Part shown: in pieces, positions 52,842 to 63,177 of the stretch
Numbering within the stretch: the first letter of the stretch is position 1
Layout: each line of letters opens with the position of its first letter
Assembly: GCF_035593345.1 (NCBI RefSeq)
Contig: NZ_CP141606.1
Location: 806,001-870,000 of the forward strand
Direction of reading: 5' to 3'
From: Lelliottia sp. JS-SCA-14
GTDB taxonomy: Bacteria; Pseudomonadota; Gammaproteobacteria; Enterobacterales; Enterobacteriaceae
Length of the DNA: 64,000 bases
Position numbers and translations under genes: made by a program
The notes under the pieces: model-generated
Seen by the model: the letters and a program-made list of their open reading frames with translations, nothing else
What the model was told of the DNA's origin: nothing
Database searches by the model: none

Positions 52842-53321
52842 TTACCAGAGGGCAGGTTTTTCGGCGTTAAGCTGCTGCAAAATCGCCTTGAGCGATTCGC
52901 CGGTCGGGAAGGTTAATTCAGGGGCGACTTCAAACAGCGGCCAGAGCATAAAACCGCGATTTTTCATGTCGTAATGCGGCACCGTCAGGCGTTCTGTATG
53001 AATCACTTCATCGCCGAACAGCATGATATCGAGATCCAGCGTGCGCGGTCCCCAGCGTTCTGCTTTGCGCTGACGGCCCTGCTGGAGTTCAATGCGCTGG
53101 GTGTTATCCAGCAAGGTTTCGGCATCGAGCGCGGTTTCCAGCACCACGGCGGCGTTCAGGTAATCAGGTTGATCCTGCGGCCCGAGCGGCGGTGTGCGGT
53201 AAAACGCAGAAACCGCCACCAGGCGGCTCTGTGGGATCTCGCTTAACGCCTGAACGGCAGCGTTGACCTGCTCCAGCGGAGAGGCCAGATTGCTGCCGAT
53301 GGCGATATACGCGAGGGTCAT
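52842..53321 (-). CDS. folK: FolK, HPPK (hydroxymethyl-dihydropterin pyrophosphokinase)
   Basis: Transfers pyrophosphate from ATP to 6-hydroxymethyl-7,8-dihydropterin in folate synthesis. 159 residues, as in E. coli. [15 protein letters not shown], and the catalytic [16 protein letters not shown] with the metal-binding Asp pair, are visible, followed by [18 protein letters not shown]. The start overlaps the pcnB stop by 4 nt, so the two are coupled. In K-12 a fimbrial cluster separates folK from panB; here the gap is 122 nt with no gene. Confidence 0.97.
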   Translation of the reverse strand: MTLAYIAIGSNLASPLEQVNAAVQALSEIPQSRLVAVSAFYRTPPLGPQDQPDYLNAAVVLETALDAETLLDNTQRIELQQGRQRKAERWGPRTLDLDIMLFGDEVIHTERLTVPHYDMKNRGFMLWPLFEVAPELTFPTGESLKAILQQLNAEKPALW

Positions 53322-54718
53322 GCGCTGCCTTCGCGGCGCGGTGCGCGCTTGCGTGGGCGACGATGACGGCGACGCGGTTCTGGCTCTTCGTCCAGATTGG
53401 TGAGCATCCCTTTCTGTTCCGGCGGCGCGGACACCTGGAATTCACCCCACCACTGGGCCAGACTTTGCAGCTCTTTGCTGTTTTCGATCTCAGCGCGCAG
53501 CGCCAGCAGATCGTAAGCCGCACGGAATTTTGGATGTTCCATCAGCTTCCATGCGCGCTTGCCCTGACGGCGAGACATGCGCAGCTGCAGCTGCCAGATA
53601 TCGCGAACCAGGGTGGTGATGCGCTTAGGAATCGCCAGCGTACGACAGGCTTCATCCAGCACGTCGTTCGCGGCCAGCGCGAAGGCGTCGTAATAGGCCA
53701 GACCGCTTTCCTGGGCAATCTTCTGCGCGGTTTCGAGCAGCGGATACCAGAACATCGCCGCGAACAGGAACGCCGGGTTCACGCGCATATCGTTATGAAT
53801 GCGGGTGTCGGTGTTTTTCAGCACCTGGGCGATGATGCGCTCCATCGGGCTGTCACCGCTTTCAGTGAAGTAGCGCACGATGGTCGGGAACAGCGGCTGG
53901 AAGAGGCTGTTTTCACGCAGCAATTTATAGGTTTCATACCCATAACCCGCCTGCAGCATTTTCAGCGCTTCTTCGAACAGGCGCGCCGGTGGCACGTCGT
54001 TGATGAGCGTAGCCAGACGCGGGATCGGCTCGGCCGTTTCAGGGCTGATCTGCATATTCAGCTTGGCGGCAAAGCGCACAGCGCGCAGCATGCGCACCGG
54101 ATCTTCGCGGTAGCGCGTCTCAGGATTACCAATCAGGCGAATCACGCCCTCTTTCAGATCCTGCACGCCGCCGACGAAATCACGCACCGTGAAATCGGCC
54201 ACGCTGTAGTAAAGGCTGTTGATGGTGAAATCGCGACGCTGGGCATCTTCTTCGATGGAACCAAAGATGTTGTCACGCAGCAGCATGCCGTTCTGGCCGC
54301 GCTGAGAAGTGGTGCGATCGGTCGGTGCGCCAGCTTCGTGGTGACCGCGGAAGGTGGCCACTTCGATAATTTCCGGCCCAAACATCACGTGAGCAAGACG
54401 GAAACGACGGCCGACCAGACGGCAGTTGCGGAATAATTTACGCACCTGCTCCGGCGTGGCGCTGGTCGTCACGTCAAAATCTTTTGGTTTTTTGCCAAGC
54501 AGTAAATCGCGAACCCCGCCGCCCACGAGATAGGCCTCGTAGCCTGCTTTATTCAGACGATAGAGCACCTTGAGGGCATTTTCACTGATATCTTTGCGGG
54601 AAATAGTGTGCTGCTCACGCGGAATAACCGACATATGGGATTGAGCAATAGCGTCATTCGCTACGCTCTCATCGCGGCTTAGCACCTTACGGCAAAAATT
54701 AGCGACTCGAGTAAAAAT
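53318..54718 (-). CDS. pcnB: PcnB, poly(A) polymerase I, with AUU start codon
   Basis: Adds poly(A) tails that mark RNAs for decay and controls ColE1 plasmid copy number. The nucleotidyltransferase motif [20 protein letters not shown] and the RREDFTIN-like segment [12 protein letters not shown] are present, and the C-terminus is very basic ([16 protein letters not shown]). The first canonical codon is a GTG at 54685, but the frame continues upstream through [10 protein letters not shown], which matches E. coli PcnB, to an ATT at 54718-54716. It is preceded by GAGGTG (about 54724-54729). That gives 466 residues against 465 in E. coli, whose gene is known to start at AUU. Confidence 0.94.
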   Translation of the reverse strand: MFTRVANFCRKVLSRDESVANDAIAQSHMSVIPREQHTISRKDISENALKVLYRLNKAGYEAYLVGGGVRDLLLGKKPKDFDVTTSATPEQVRKLFRNCRLVGRRFRLAHVMFGPEIIEVATFRGHHEAGAPTDRTTSQRGQNGMLLRDNIFGSIEEDAQRRDFTINSLYYSVADFTVRDFVGGVQDLKEGVIRLIGNPETRYREDPVRMLRAVRFAAKLNMQISPETAEPIPRLATLINDVPPARLFEEALKMLQAGYGYETYKLLRENSLFQPLFPTIVRYFTESGDSPMERIIAQVLKNTDTRIHNDMRVNPAFLFAAMFWYPLLETAQKIAQESGLAYYDAFALAANDVLDEACRTLAIPKRITTLVRDIWQLQLRMSRRQGKRAWKLMEHPKFRAAYDLLALRAEIENSKELQSLAQWWGEFQVSAPPEQKGMLTNLDEEPEPRRRHRRPRKRAPRREGSA

Positions 54719-54760
54719 AGTACACCTCGGTAGTGTGTTTCATTTATAGGACAAAAAAAT

Positions 54761-54882
54761 TACACGTCATCCTCCATGCTGCCTCTGCGTTGGCTGCCTT
54801 CGCTCACACTGGTCGTTTACACGTGTAAACTCCCAGCGATTCACTCAGTTGCCGCCTTGATGCAGCATGGATGCTTCGTGTA
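54761..54882. repeat. 122-bp palindromic repeat element (MITE-like)
   Basis: The ends TACACG plus CCATGCTGC and GCAGCATGG plus CGTGTA are inverted repeats of each other. Near the centre lies the perfect palindrome GTTTACACGTGTAAAC (54815-54830). The whole segment can fold as one long imperfect hairpin. The arms carry GCGTTGGCTGC and TTGCCGCCTT, words I recognise from a dispersed enterobacterial intergenic repeat. No ORF. Confidence 0.7.
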
Positions 54883-54894
54883 AAAAGCGGCTAA

Positions 54895-55785
54895 TCATAG
54901 CTCAGCGAGACGCATTTGAGAATGCTGGATTTTTGGCACTGCGGAGAGCGACCAGCCCTCGACAGCTTTTTTCAGCAATTCCTCAACGGATAAATCCTGC
55001 CATTCATTGTTTACATTTTGGTTTAGAAATCGTAATGCGTCGATCAAAACAGGGCGCGGATCGCCGTCAGGCAGCGCCGGCGCGTGATTCTGCTTTGAAA
55101 GTTTATTCCCGTGTTCATTCAACGCCAGCGGCAGATGAATATAATCCGGCACCGGCCAGCCAAAGTGCTGATACAGGGAAATTTGTCGCACCGTCGGTTC
55201 AATCAAATCCGCGCCGCGCACAATTTCCGTCACGCCCTGGAAATGATCGTCCACCACCACGGCAAGATTATAGGCAAATAAGCCATCGCGACGATGAATA
55301 ATGAAATCTTCCCGCGCCAGGCGTTCATCGGCGTTAATTTCGCCGAGCAGTAAATCATCAAAGCGGGTCACCGGATGATGCTGAAGCAGACGCACCGCCG
55401 CATTGTCCGGCCCATTATTCAGGGTCCGGCAATGGCCGTCATACACGCCACCTGCGCTCTGAATACGCGCACGGGTGCAGGTGCAATAATACGAGAGCCC
55501 TTGCTCATACAGCCACGCCAGGCGCTCGCGGTAAGCCTCATGACGTTGTGATTGCCAAAGAACTTCACCGTCCCAGTTCAGGCCGTAATGTTCCAGCTGA
55601 CGCAGGATAGTTTCTGCCGCACCGGGAACTTCACGAGGGGGATCAATATCTTCGATACGCACGCGCCAGATGCCGTGCTGAGAGCGCGCTTGCAGGTAAC
55701 TGCCGAGAGCGGCGATGAGCGAGCCAAAGTGCAGCTCACCAGAGGGAGATGGCGCAAAGCGCCCGATATAGTCGGATTGAGGCAT
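54895..55785 (-). CDS. gluQ: GluQ, glutamyl-queuosine tRNA(Asp) synthetase
   Basis: GluRS-like enzyme without an anticodon domain that attaches Glu to queuosine in tRNA-Asp. 296 residues from the ATG at 55785. Class I motif [14 protein letters not shown], the zinc-type Cys in [10 protein letters not shown] and [24 protein letters not shown], and the KMSKS equivalent KLSKQNHAP are all present. A TTG five codons upstream is possible; no clear Shine-Dalgarno decides. It follows dksA on the same strand across a terminator, as in E. coli. Confidence 0.95.
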   Translation of the reverse strand: MPQSDYIGRFAPSPSGELHFGSLIAALGSYLQARSQHGIWRVRIEDIDPPREVPGAAETILRQLEHYGLNWDGEVLWQSQRHEAYRERLAWLYEQGLSYYCTCTRARIQSAGGVYDGHCRTLNNGPDNAAVRLLQHHPVTRFDDLLLGEINADERLAREDFIIHRRDGLFAYNLAVVVDDHFQGVTEIVRGADLIEPTVRQISLYQHFGWPVPDYIHLPLALNEHGNKLSKQNHAPALPDGDPRPVLIDALRFLNQNVNNEWQDLSVEELLKKAVEGWSLSAVPKIQHSQMRLAEL

Positions 55786-55808
55786 ATTCACAGCAGACAA
55801 AAAGTCAC

Positions 55809-55831
55809 AAGGCGGGAGTGACTCCCGCCTT
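55809..55831 (-). terminator. Terminator between dksA and gluQ
   Basis: AAGGCGGGAG, TCA loop, CTCCCGCCTT, then GTGACTTTTTG on the minus strand. E. coli gluQ is limited by a terminator at this place. Confidence 0.8.
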
Positions 55832-55856
55832 TATGATCGTTACGACAGGGCAGGGA

Positions 55857-56312
55857 TTAACCGGCCATCTGTTTTTCGCGGATTTCAGCCAGCGTTTTGC
55901 AGTCGATGCACAGATCGGCAGTCGGACGCGCTTCCAGGCGACGAATGCCAATTTCCACACCGCAGGACTCGCAGTAACCGAAATCTTCGTCCTCGACCTT
56001 CTTCAGCGTTTTCTCAATCTTTTTGATGAGTTTACGTTCGCGGTCACGGTTACGCAGTTCGAGGCTGAACTCTTCTTCCTGAGCGGCACGGTCTACCGGA
56101 TCCGGGAAGTTTGCTGCTTCGTCTTGCATATGTGTAACAGTGCGATCGACTTCATCCCTAAGTTGATTACGCCATGCTTCAAGAATACGCTTGAAGTGAG
56201 ACAGCTGGGCTTCGTTCATATACTCTTCGCCCGGTTTCTCTTGGTACGGCTCCACCCCAGCGATGGCGAGAATACTCAGGGACGATGTTTTACGGTTTTG
56301 CCCTTCTTGCAT
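55857..56312 (-). CDS. dksA: DksA, RNA polymerase-binding (p)ppGpp cofactor
   Basis: Binds the RNAP secondary channel and, with ppGpp, tunes rRNA, amino acid and stress promoters. 151 residues from the ATG at 56312 ([11 protein letters not shown]), as in E. coli. The coiled-coil tip Asp pair lies in [15 protein letters not shown], and the zinc finger CESCGVEIG...[11 protein letters not shown] carries four Cys. An upstream start 6 codons earlier is open but not the family start. Confidence 0.98.
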   Translation of the reverse strand: MQEGQNRKTSSLSILAIAGVEPYQEKPGEEYMNEAQLSHFKRILEAWRNQLRDEVDRTVTHMQDEAANFPDPVDRAAQEEEFSLELRNRDRERKLIKKIEKTLKKVEDEDFGYCESCGVEIGIRRLEARPTADLCIDCKTLAEIREKQMAG

Positions 56313-56486
56313 GTTGCTTCTCCTTAACACGCACTATCGATCCCCGTGTGGGGGAAAAATCAGGTCGCTATAAATAGCAGATGCTTTTCCGTAAGGCAAT
56401 TATCTAAACGTAACACTTGACAAGCCTGTGAGGAAAAGCGTATTTGCGCACGCGGCCAGAACACCAAATCGTCATCTTCTAACCCC

Positions 56487-57191
56487 TTATAACACAACGG
56501 GGAGCGTCGACTTCAGAGTCATATTATCGGCAGAAAGTTCCGCTTTATAAGCGAAAACTTCTACCCCCTGCTTTTGTGCCTCATTCAACAATTGTGCGTA
56601 CTTCGGGTCAATGTGGCGGGCGGGTGAGAATCGTTCAATGGCTGAATGCAACACGGCAAACAGCAATACGGCGCGCTTGCCCGCCGCCGCAACACTCATT
56701 AGCTCTCGCAGATGCTTTTGGCCGCGTAGCGTCACCGCATCCGGAAAGTAGCCATTATCCTTGTCTGCTAACGTCACTGATTTGACTTCAATATAGCACT
56801 CAGGGCGGTCATCCGCCTGTAGCATAAAGTCAATTCTGCTGCCTTCCTCGCCATATTTCACTTCGCCTTTTATGACGCTGTATCCGGTGAGCTCCGGAAT
56901 CAGCCCGGCGTCGATGGCCTCTTTCACCAGCGGGTTGGCGCGCTGGGTATTAACGCAGATAAACGCCCCTTGCTGAGTTTCTGTGATTTCCCAGGTGTGG
57001 GCATATTTGCGTTTAGGATTCAACGACGTGGAGTACCAAACCCTGTCGCCCGGCGTGGCGCAGCCGGTCATCGCGCCGGTGTTTGGGCAGTGCAGCGTCA
57101 GGTGCTCACCTTCGGGCGTCACGACGTCGGCGAGAAAACGCTTATAGCGTTGAATCAGAGTGGCGTGCTGTAGGGCAGGGGTAAACTTCAT
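56487..57191 (-). CDS. sfsA: SfsA, sugar fermentation stimulation protein
   Basis: 234 residues, as in E. coli SfsA; described as a DNA-binding protein that raises maltose gene expression in the absence of cAMP. An OB-like N-domain ([20 protein letters not shown]) is followed by a nuclease-like fold with [20 protein letters not shown], whose D...ExK pattern suggests a PD-(D/E)xK domain. Nuclease activity is inference. It follows thpR by 13 nt on the minus strand. Confidence 0.94.
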   Translation of the reverse strand: MKFTPALQHATLIQRYKRFLADVVTPEGEHLTLHCPNTGAMTGCATPGDRVWYSTSLNPKRKYAHTWEITETQQGAFICVNTQRANPLVKEAIDAGLIPELTGYSVIKGEVKYGEEGSRIDFMLQADDRPECYIEVKSVTLADKDNGYFPDAVTLRGQKHLRELMSVAAAGKRAVLLFAVLHSAIERFSPARHIDPKYAQLLNEAQKQGVEVFAYKAELSADNMTLKSTLPVVL

Positions 57192-57204
57192 CGTGGATCC
57201 TTGA

Positions 57205-57735
57205 TTAGTCGCTCAACGTCCAGCGTGAGAGCGGCGTATAGCGGGTGCGTCCCTGGTGGAATACCGATTCGTAAAGCGCAAACTCCGTCACCGGAAAGCT
57301 CCAGCTAAAACCGGGTGAGGGAATGGCAACGGCGTGACTGGTGTTGCGCAGCAGGGTGAGATGCGGGTGAAATGGTTGCGGGCTTTGATAGCAGCCGCTG
57401 CGCGCAGCCTGAGCGCGCAGTAAATTTGCCAGCTGCAACAAACCGCGCGGCGGCTGACGCGTGCCCAGCCATACCACGCGCGAGCGCAGCCACTGCCCGG
57501 CATCATCCAGATTGAGGGTAAAGCCCGGCTGGCAGATGCGCCCGGCCATCGCCGACAGCGCCTGCTGCTTCTCCGCGCTCACCTCACCGAGAAACGCCAG
57601 CGTCAGATGTAAATTAGCGGCCGCCACCGGGCGGCCCGCTTCTGCCGGGAAATTCGCGGCGCGCCAGCGGACGATCTGTCGCTGAATTTTTGCAGGTGGC
57701 TCAATGGCGAAAAACAGGCGTTTCGGCTCAGACAT
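57205..57735 (-). CDS. thpR: ThpR, RNA 2',3'-cyclic phosphodiesterase (LigT family)
   Basis: 2H phosphoesterase, 176 residues from the ATG at 57735 ([14 protein letters not shown]), as in E. coli. The two catalytic H-x-T motifs are [10 protein letters not shown] (about residue 43) and HPHLTLLRN (about residue 126). It probably opens 2',3'-cyclic phosphates; 2'-5' RNA ligation was seen in vitro for the E. coli enzyme. Divergent from hrpB, whose start is 74 nt away. Confidence 0.95.
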   Translation of the reverse strand: MSEPKRLFFAIEPPAKIQRQIVRWRAANFPAEAGRPVAAANLHLTLAFLGEVSAEKQQALSAMAGRICQPGFTLNLDDAGQWLRSRVVWLGTRQPPRGLLQLANLLRAQAARSGCYQSPQPFHPHLTLLRNTSHAVAIPSPGFSWSFPVTEFALYESVFHQGRTRYTPLSRWTLSD

Positions 57736-57808
57736 AAGGGGGGCTCGGTAATGATATGCGCCGATGCTACAATGTCTGCCGTCTAATGTTAACCCTCTGG
57801 AGCTGTTC

Positions 57809-60238
57809 GTGTCCTCATTGCCGGTCGCCGCCGTCCTTCCTGAGCTTCTTGCTGCCCTACGACATGCCCCGCAGATCCTGCTCAATGCCCCCACGGGCGC
57901 GGGGAAATCGACGTGGCTGCCGCTGCAGATCCTCAAAGAGGGCAACATTCCCGGAAAAATTATTCTGCTCGAGCCGCGCAGGCTGGCGGCGCGCAACGTG
58001 GCGCAACGGCTTGCCGAACTGCTGGGCGAAAAGCCGGGTGAAACGATCGGGTATCGTATGCGCGCCGAAACCTGCGTCGGCCCCGCGACGCGCCTCGAAG
58101 TGGTGACGGAGGGCATTCTCACCCGGATGCTGCAAAACGATCCGGAGCTAAGCGGAGTAGGCCTGGTGATCCTCGATGAATTCCACGAGCGCAGCCTGCA
58201 GGCCGATCTGGCGCTGGCGCTGCTGCTCGACGTGCAGCAAGGGCTGCGCGACGATCTCAAACTGTTAATCATGTCCGCGACGCTGGATAACGCACGTTTG
58301 CAGCAGAGGCTGCCGGATGCCCCGACGATCGCCTCCGAAGGGCGGGCGTTCCCCGTCGAGCGCCGCTATCAGTCTCTGTCGGCGAATCAGCGCTTTGATG
58401 AGGCGGTGGCTATCGCAACAGCGGAACTGCTGCGTCAGGAACCCGGCTCGCTGCTGCTGTTTTTACCTGGCGTCGGCGAAATTCAGCGCGTGCAGGAGAA
58501 ACTCGCGTCCCGCGTCGGGAGCGATGTGCTGCTCTGTCCTCTGTACGGCGCGCTGTCCCTCAATGAACAGCGTAAAGCCATTCTTCCGCCACCCGCCGGG
58601 CAGCGCAAAGTGGTGCTGGCGACCAACATCGCCGAAACCAGTTTAACCATCGAAGGCATCCGTCTGGTGGTCGATACTGCGCAGGAGCGGGTGGCGAGTT
58701 TCGATCCGCGCACCGGCCTGACGCGCCTGCTGACCCAGCGCATCAGCCAGGCGTCGATGACCCAGCGCGCGGGCCGCGCCGGGCGTCTGGAGCCGGGTAT
58801 CTGTCTGCATCTCACCAGCGCGGAGCAGGCGGAACGGGCGGCGGCCCAAAGTACGCCGGAAATCCTGCAAAGCGATCTCTCCGGGCTGCTGCTGGAGCTG
58901 CTGCAGTGGGGCTGTCCGGACCCGAGCCAACTGATCTGGCTGGATCAGCCGCCAGCGGTGAATCTGGCGGCGGCGCGTCGGCTGCTCACTCAGCTCGGCG
59001 CGCTGGAGAACGATCGCCTGTCGTCACGCGGTCAAAAGATGGCGACGCTCGGCAACGAACCGCGTCTGGCGGCGATGCTGGTGGCGGCCAAAAACGATGA
59101 CGAAATCGCGACTGCCGCAAAGCTCGCGGCGATCCTCGAAGAGCCTCCGCGCGGCGGGAGCAGCGATCTGGCGTCGGCATTTTCGCGCAATCAGCCCAAC
59201 TGGCAGCAGCGCGCCCAGCGGCTTTGTCAGCGCCTGAACAGTCGCGGCGGGGCGCTGGACAGCGATCTGATCGCCCGTCTGCTGGCGCAGGCTTTCCCGG
59301 ATCGCATCGCACGCCGTCGCGGTCTGGACGGTCGCTATCAGCTGGCGAACGGCATGGGGGCGATGCTCGACAGCGACGATGCGCTCACCCGCCACGAATG
59401 GCTGATCGCGCCGCTGCTGTTGCAGGGGAGTTCGTCCCCGGATGCGCGGATATTGCAGGCGATTGCCGTGGATATTGAGGCGCTGACGCGTGCTTGCCCG
59501 CAGCTGTTGCAGCAGTCGGACACCATCGAATGGGACGACGCGCAGGGGACGCTGAAAGCCTTTCGTCGCAGCCAGATTGGCAAGCTCACCGTGAGCGTTA
59601 AACCGCTGGCGAAACCCTCGGAAGAGGAGCTGCATCAGGCGATGCTCAACGGCATTCGCGATAAAGGGCTGAGCGTACTGAACTGGACGCCGGAGGCGGA
59701 ACAGTATCGTCTGCGGTTGCACTGCGCCGCGCGCTGGCTGCCGGAAATCGGCTGGCCTGCGGTGGACGACGAGTCGCTTTTGGCCTCGCTCGAAACCTGG
59801 CTGCTGCCCGAAATGAGCGGTGTTCACTCCCTGAAGGCCCTGAAATCGCTGGATGTGAAGGCCGCGCTTGAGAATTTACTCGACTGGTCATTACGTCAAC
59901 GGCTGGTGAGTTCGCTCCCCTCGCATTACACTGTGCCCACCGGAAGTCGGATTGCCATTCGATATCATGAAGATAATCCTCCGGCGCTGGCGGTGCGGAT
60001 GCAGGAGATGTTTGGCGAGGCCACCACGCCGTCGATCGCCGACGGGCGCGTGCCGCTGGTGCTGGAGCTGCTGTCGCCGGCCCATCGTCCGCTGCAAATC
60101 ACCCGCGATCTGGGCGCGTTCTGGGCCGGAAGCTATCGTGAAGTGCAGAAAGAGATGAAAGGGCGCTACCCGAAACACGTCTGGCCGGACGATCCGGCGA
60201 ATACCGCGCCGACGCGGCGGACGAAGAAGTATTCGTGA
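57809..60238 (+). CDS. hrpB: HrpB, DEAH-family ATP-dependent helicase
   Basis: 809 residues from the GTG at 57809 (GGAG 6 nt ahead), matching E. coli HrpB. An ATG at 57764 is in frame but has no ribosome site. Motifs: Walker A APTGAGKS, LEPRRLAARN, DEFH in ILDEFHERS, MSATLD, and the C-terminal motif VI QRAGRAGRLEPG, followed by the HA2 and HrpB-specific C-domains. Known as a 3'-5' helicase-like protein with poorly defined role. Confidence 0.96.
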   Translation: MSSLPVAAVLPELLAALRHAPQILLNAPTGAGKSTWLPLQILKEGNIPGKIILLEPRRLAARNVAQRLAELLGEKPGETIGYRMRAETCVGPATRLEVVTEGILTRMLQNDPELSGVGLVILDEFHERSLQADLALALLLDVQQGLRDDLKLLIMSATLDNARLQQRLPDAPTIASEGRAFPVERRYQSLSANQRFDEAVAIATAELLRQEPGSLLLFLPGVGEIQRVQEKLASRVGSDVLLCPLYGALSLNEQRKAILPPPAGQRKVVLATNIAETSLTIEGIRLVVDTAQERVASFDPRTGLTRLLTQRISQASMTQRAGRAGRLEPGICLHLTSAEQAERAAAQSTPEILQSDLSGLLLELLQWGCPDPSQLIWLDQPPAVNLAAARRLLTQLGALENDRLSSRGQKMATLGNEPRLAAMLVAAKNDDEIATAAKLAAILEEPPRGGSSDLASAFSRNQPNWQQRAQRLCQRLNSRGGALDSDLIARLLAQAFPDRIARRRGLDGRYQLANGMGAMLDSDDALTRHEWLIAPLLLQGSSSPDARILQAIAVDIEALTRACPQLLQQSDTIEWDDAQGTLKAFRRSQIGKLTVSVKPLAKPSEEELHQAMLNGIRDKGLSVLNWTPEAEQYRLRLHCAARWLPEIGWPAVDDESLLASLETWLLPEMSGVHSLKALKSLDVKAALENLLDWSLRQRLVSSLPSHYTVPTGSRIAIRYHEDNPPALAVRMQEMFGEATTPSIADGRVPLVLELLSPAHRPLQITRDLGAFWAGSYREVQKEMKGRYPKHVWPDDPANTAPTRRTKKYS

Positions 60239-60240
60239 TC

Positions 60241-60274
60241 CCCTCTCCCTTGAGGGAGAGGGTTAGGGTGAGGG
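60241..60274. repeat. CCCTCTCC-type dispersed repeat, copy 3 (forward)
   Basis: CCCTCTCCC, TTGA, GGGAGAGGG, then TTAGGGTGAGGG, starting right after the hrpB stop. Paired with the inverted copy at 60293. Confidence 0.85.
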
Positions 60275-60292
60275 GGAAATGTGCGCGCTGAT

Positions 60293-60326
60293 GCCCTCAC
60301 CCCAGCCCTCTCCCACAGGGAGAGGG
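60293..60326. repeat. CCCTCTCC-type dispersed repeat, copy 4 (inverted)
   Basis: GCCCTCACCCCAG, CCCTCTCCC, ACA, GGGAGAGGG: the same unit as copy 3 in the opposite orientation. The pair can form a large cruciform of about 86 bp between hrpB and mrcB. Confidence 0.85.
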
Positions 60327-60416
60327 AGTTAATGTTTTTGAGAGATTTCTTCTTTCACCGTTGGGTGGAAGAAAAGAGAATCGGGCCATTGCGCCTGAAT
60401 GTTGCGGAGAAAAAGC

Positions 60417-62939
60417 ATGGCGGGGAATGACCGCGAGCCAATAGGACGTAAAGGGAAACCTTCGCGTCCGGCGAAGGAAAAAATCAGCCGTCGTCGCCTC
60501 AGAGATGAGGATTATGACGATGACTATGAAGACGATGATGAGGATGAACCGATGCCGCGTAAAGGGAAGGGCAAAGGGGGTAAACCTCGCGGCAGACGCG
60601 GCTGGTTCTGGCTGCTGCTGAAGCTGTTTATTGTATTTGTCGCGCTGATGGCGATCTACGGCGTCTATCTGGATCAGAAGATCCGCAGCCGTATCGACGG
60701 GAAAGTCTGGCAGTTGCCTGCGGCGGTCTATGGCCGCATGGTGAACCTTGAGCCGGACATGTCCATCAGCAAGAACGAAATGGTCAAACTGCTGGAAGCC
60801 ACGCAGTACCGTCAGGTGTCGAAAATGACCCGTCCTGGCGAGTTTACCGTGCAGGCGAGCAGCATCGAGATGATCCGTCGTCCGTTTGATTTCCCGGACA
60901 GCAAAGAGGGCCAGGTGCGCGCGCGTCTGACCTTTGACGGCGATCATCTGGAAACCATCGAGAACCTGGACAGTAACCGTCAGTTTGGTTTCTTCCGTCT
61001 CGACCCGCGCCTGATCACCATGCTCTCCTCGCCAAACGGCGAGCAGCGCCTGTTTGTGGCGCGTAATGGCTTCCCGGATCTGCTGGTGGATACCCTGCTG
61101 GCGACCGAAGACCGTCACTTCTACGAGCACGACGGCGTGAGCCTCTACTCCATCGGGCGTGCGGTGCTGGCGAACCTGACGGCCGGTCGTACGGTGCAGG
61201 GGGCGAGTACCCTGACCCAGCAGCTGGTGAAAAACCTGTTCCTATCCAGCGAACGCTCCTACTGGCGTAAGGCCAACGAAGCGTACATGGCCGTGCTGAT
61301 GGACGCCCGCTACAGCAAAGATCGCATTCTTGAGCTGTACATGAACGAGGTGTATCTCGGTCAGAGCGGCGATAACGAGATCCGCGGCTTCCCGCTGGCG
61401 AGCCTGTACTACTTCGGTCGTCCGGTGGAAGAGCTGAGCCTCGACCAGCAGGCTCTGCTGGTCGGCATGGTGAAAGGGGCGTCAATCTACAACCCGTGGC
61501 GTAACCCGAAACTGGCGCTGGAGCGTCGTAACCTGGTTCTGCGCTTGCTGCAACAGCAGCAGGTGATCGATCAGGAGCTGTACGACATGCTGAGCGCGCG
61601 TCCTCTGGGCGTCCAGCCGCGCGGCGGTGTGATTTCGCCACAGCCTGCGTTTATGCAGATGGTGCGTCAGGAGCTGCAGACTAAGCTCGGCGACAAAGTG
61701 AAAGATCTATCCGGCGTGAAGATCTTTACCACCTTTGACTCCGTTGCCCAGGACGCCGCCGAGAAAGCCGCCGTTGACGGCATTCCGGCGCTGAAAAAGC
61801 AGCGTAAGCTGAGCGATCTGGAAACCGCGATGGTGGTGGTCGATCGCTACAGCGGCGAAGTGCGTGCGATGGTCGGTGGGGCAGAGCCGCAGTTTGCGGG
61901 CTACAACCGTGCGATGCAGGCGCGTCGTTCGATTGGTTCTCTGGCTAAACCGGCGACCTATCTCACCGCGCTGAGCCAGCCGAATCAGTACCGACTCAAC
62001 ACCTGGATTGCCGATGCGCCGATTGCACTGCGTCAGCCGAACGGCCAGGTGTGGTCTCCGCAGAACGACGATAAACAGTTCAGCGGCCAGGTGATGCTGG
62101 TGGATGCGTTAACGCGTTCCATGAACGTTCCGACGGTGAATCTCGGTATGGCGCTGGGTCTGCCAGCCATTACCGACACCTGGGAAAAACTGGGTGTGCC
62201 GAAAGATCAGCTCCACCCGGTTCCGGCCATGATTCTGGGGGCACTGAACCTGACGCCAATCGAAGTGGCGCAGGCGTTCCAGACCATCGCCAGCGGCGGT
62301 AACCGCGCGCAGCTCTCTGCGGTGCGCTCGGTGATTGCCGAAGACGGCACGGTGCTGTATCAGAGCTTCCCGCAGGCGGAACGCGTGGTTCCGGCACAGG
62401 CGGCCTACATGACTCTGTGGACCATGCAGCAGGTGGTGCAACGCGGTACGGGTCGCCAGCTGGGCGCGAAATATCCGGGCCTGCATCTGGCGGGTAAAAC
62501 CGGGACCACCAACAACAACGTCGATACCTGGTTCGCTGGTATTGACGGGCGTGAAGTGGTGATCACCTGGGTAGGACGCGACAACAACCAGCCGACCAAG
62601 CTGTACGGCGCGAGCGGTGCGATGTCGATCTACCAGCGTTACCTGACCAACCAGTCGCCGGTGCCGCTAAACCTGACGCCGCCGGAAGATATCGTCGATA
62701 TGGGCGTGGATGAGTCCGGTAACTTTGTTTGCGGCGGTGGGATGCGAACGCTTCCGGTGTGGACCGACAAGCCGGAATCCCTGTGCCAGCAAAGCCAGCC
62801 TGAACAGCCAACGGGCAACCCGTTTGAGCAGTCTCAACCTCAACAGCAGCCGCAGCAACAACAGCAGCAGCCGCAGAATGAGAAGAAAGACAGCGACGGC
62901 GTGGCGGGCTGGATTAAGGATATGTTCGGCAGTAACTAA
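60417..62939 (+). CDS. mrcB: MrcB, penicillin-binding protein 1B
   Basis: Bifunctional peptidoglycan synthase. 840 residues from the ATG at 60417 ([14 protein letters not shown]). An acidic cytoplasmic N-tail ([15 protein letters not shown]) precedes one span at about residues 62-84, the UB2H domain that binds LpoB, then the GT51 domain ([24 protein letters not shown]). The transpeptidase has SLAK (active Ser), SMN and KTGTT motifs. The C-terminal tail is Gln-rich ([16 protein letters not shown]), then [14 protein letters not shown]. An upstream in-frame ATG at 60399 lacks the family start. Confidence 0.98.
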   Translation: MAGNDREPIGRKGKPSRPAKEKISRRRLRDEDYDDDYEDDDEDEPMPRKGKGKGGKPRGRRGWFWLLLKLFIVFVALMAIYGVYLDQKIRSRIDGKVWQLPAAVYGRMVNLEPDMSISKNEMVKLLEATQYRQVSKMTRPGEFTVQASSIEMIRRPFDFPDSKEGQVRARLTFDGDHLETIENLDSNRQFGFFRLDPRLITMLSSPNGEQRLFVARNGFPDLLVDTLLATEDRHFYEHDGVSLYSIGRAVLANLTAGRTVQGASTLTQQLVKNLFLSSERSYWRKANEAYMAVLMDARYSKDRILELYMNEVYLGQSGDNEIRGFPLASLYYFGRPVEELSLDQQALLVGMVKGASIYNPWRNPKLALERRNLVLRLLQQQQVIDQELYDMLSARPLGVQPRGGVISPQPAFMQMVRQELQTKLGDKVKDLSGVKIFTTFDSVAQDAAEKAAVDGIPALKKQRKLSDLETAMVVVDRYSGEVRAMVGGAEPQFAGYNRAMQARRSIGSLAKPATYLTALSQPNQYRLNTWIADAPIALRQPNGQVWSPQNDDKQFSGQVMLVDALTRSMNVPTVNLGMALGLPAITDTWEKLGVPKDQLHPVPAMILGALNLTPIEVAQAFQTIASGGNRAQLSAVRSVIAEDGTVLYQSFPQAERVVPAQAAYMTLWTMQQVVQRGTGRQLGAKYPGLHLAGKTGTTNNNVDTWFAGIDGREVVITWVGRDNNQPTKLYGASGAMSIYQRYLTNQSPVPLNLTPPEDIVDMGVDESGNFVCGGGMRTLPVWTDKPESLCQQSQPEQPTGNPFEQSQPQQQPQQQQQQPQNEKKDSDGVAGWIKDMFGSN

Positions 62940-62946
62940 GCTAGTG

Positions 62947-62974
62947 AATTCCCTCTCCTGCGGGAGAGGGAATT
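62947..62974 (+). terminator. Terminator after mrcB built on the CCCTCTCC repeat stem
   Basis: AATTCCCTCTCC pairs with GGAGAGGGAATT (12 bp) around a TGCG loop, followed by TATT. It is the stem of the dispersed repeat without the GGGTGAGGG tail. Confidence 0.6.
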
Positions 62975-63122
62975 TATTCACGCATAAAGAACATATTCCT
63001 AACCCTTATTTAATCCTGTTTTAACTCCTCATTTTCCCTCTGGTTATTTCTTAAACCCTCAATTCTTGTAGGGCCGCATATCGCTTGCTATGCCGCCAGC
63101 GTTTCGCATATTATTCTGCGGT

Positions 63123-63141
63123 CATAATAATAATTCTCGTT
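63123..63141 (+). promoter_or_regulatory. Fur-box-like site upstream of fhuA
   Basis: Matches 12 of 19 positions of the Fur consensus GATAATGATAATCATTATC, including ATAAT-x-ATAAT. It lies 37-55 nt before the fhuA start, where iron repression of fhuA is known in E. coli. Confidence 0.55.
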
Positions 63142-63177
63142 TACGTTATCATTCACTCTTTCATCAGAGATATACCA

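Noticed and set aside
57205..58272. N-terminal extension of thpR by 179 codons across the hrpB start
   Set aside because: The extension is Ser/Arg-rich antisense of hrpB; the ATG at 57735 gives the exact family length.
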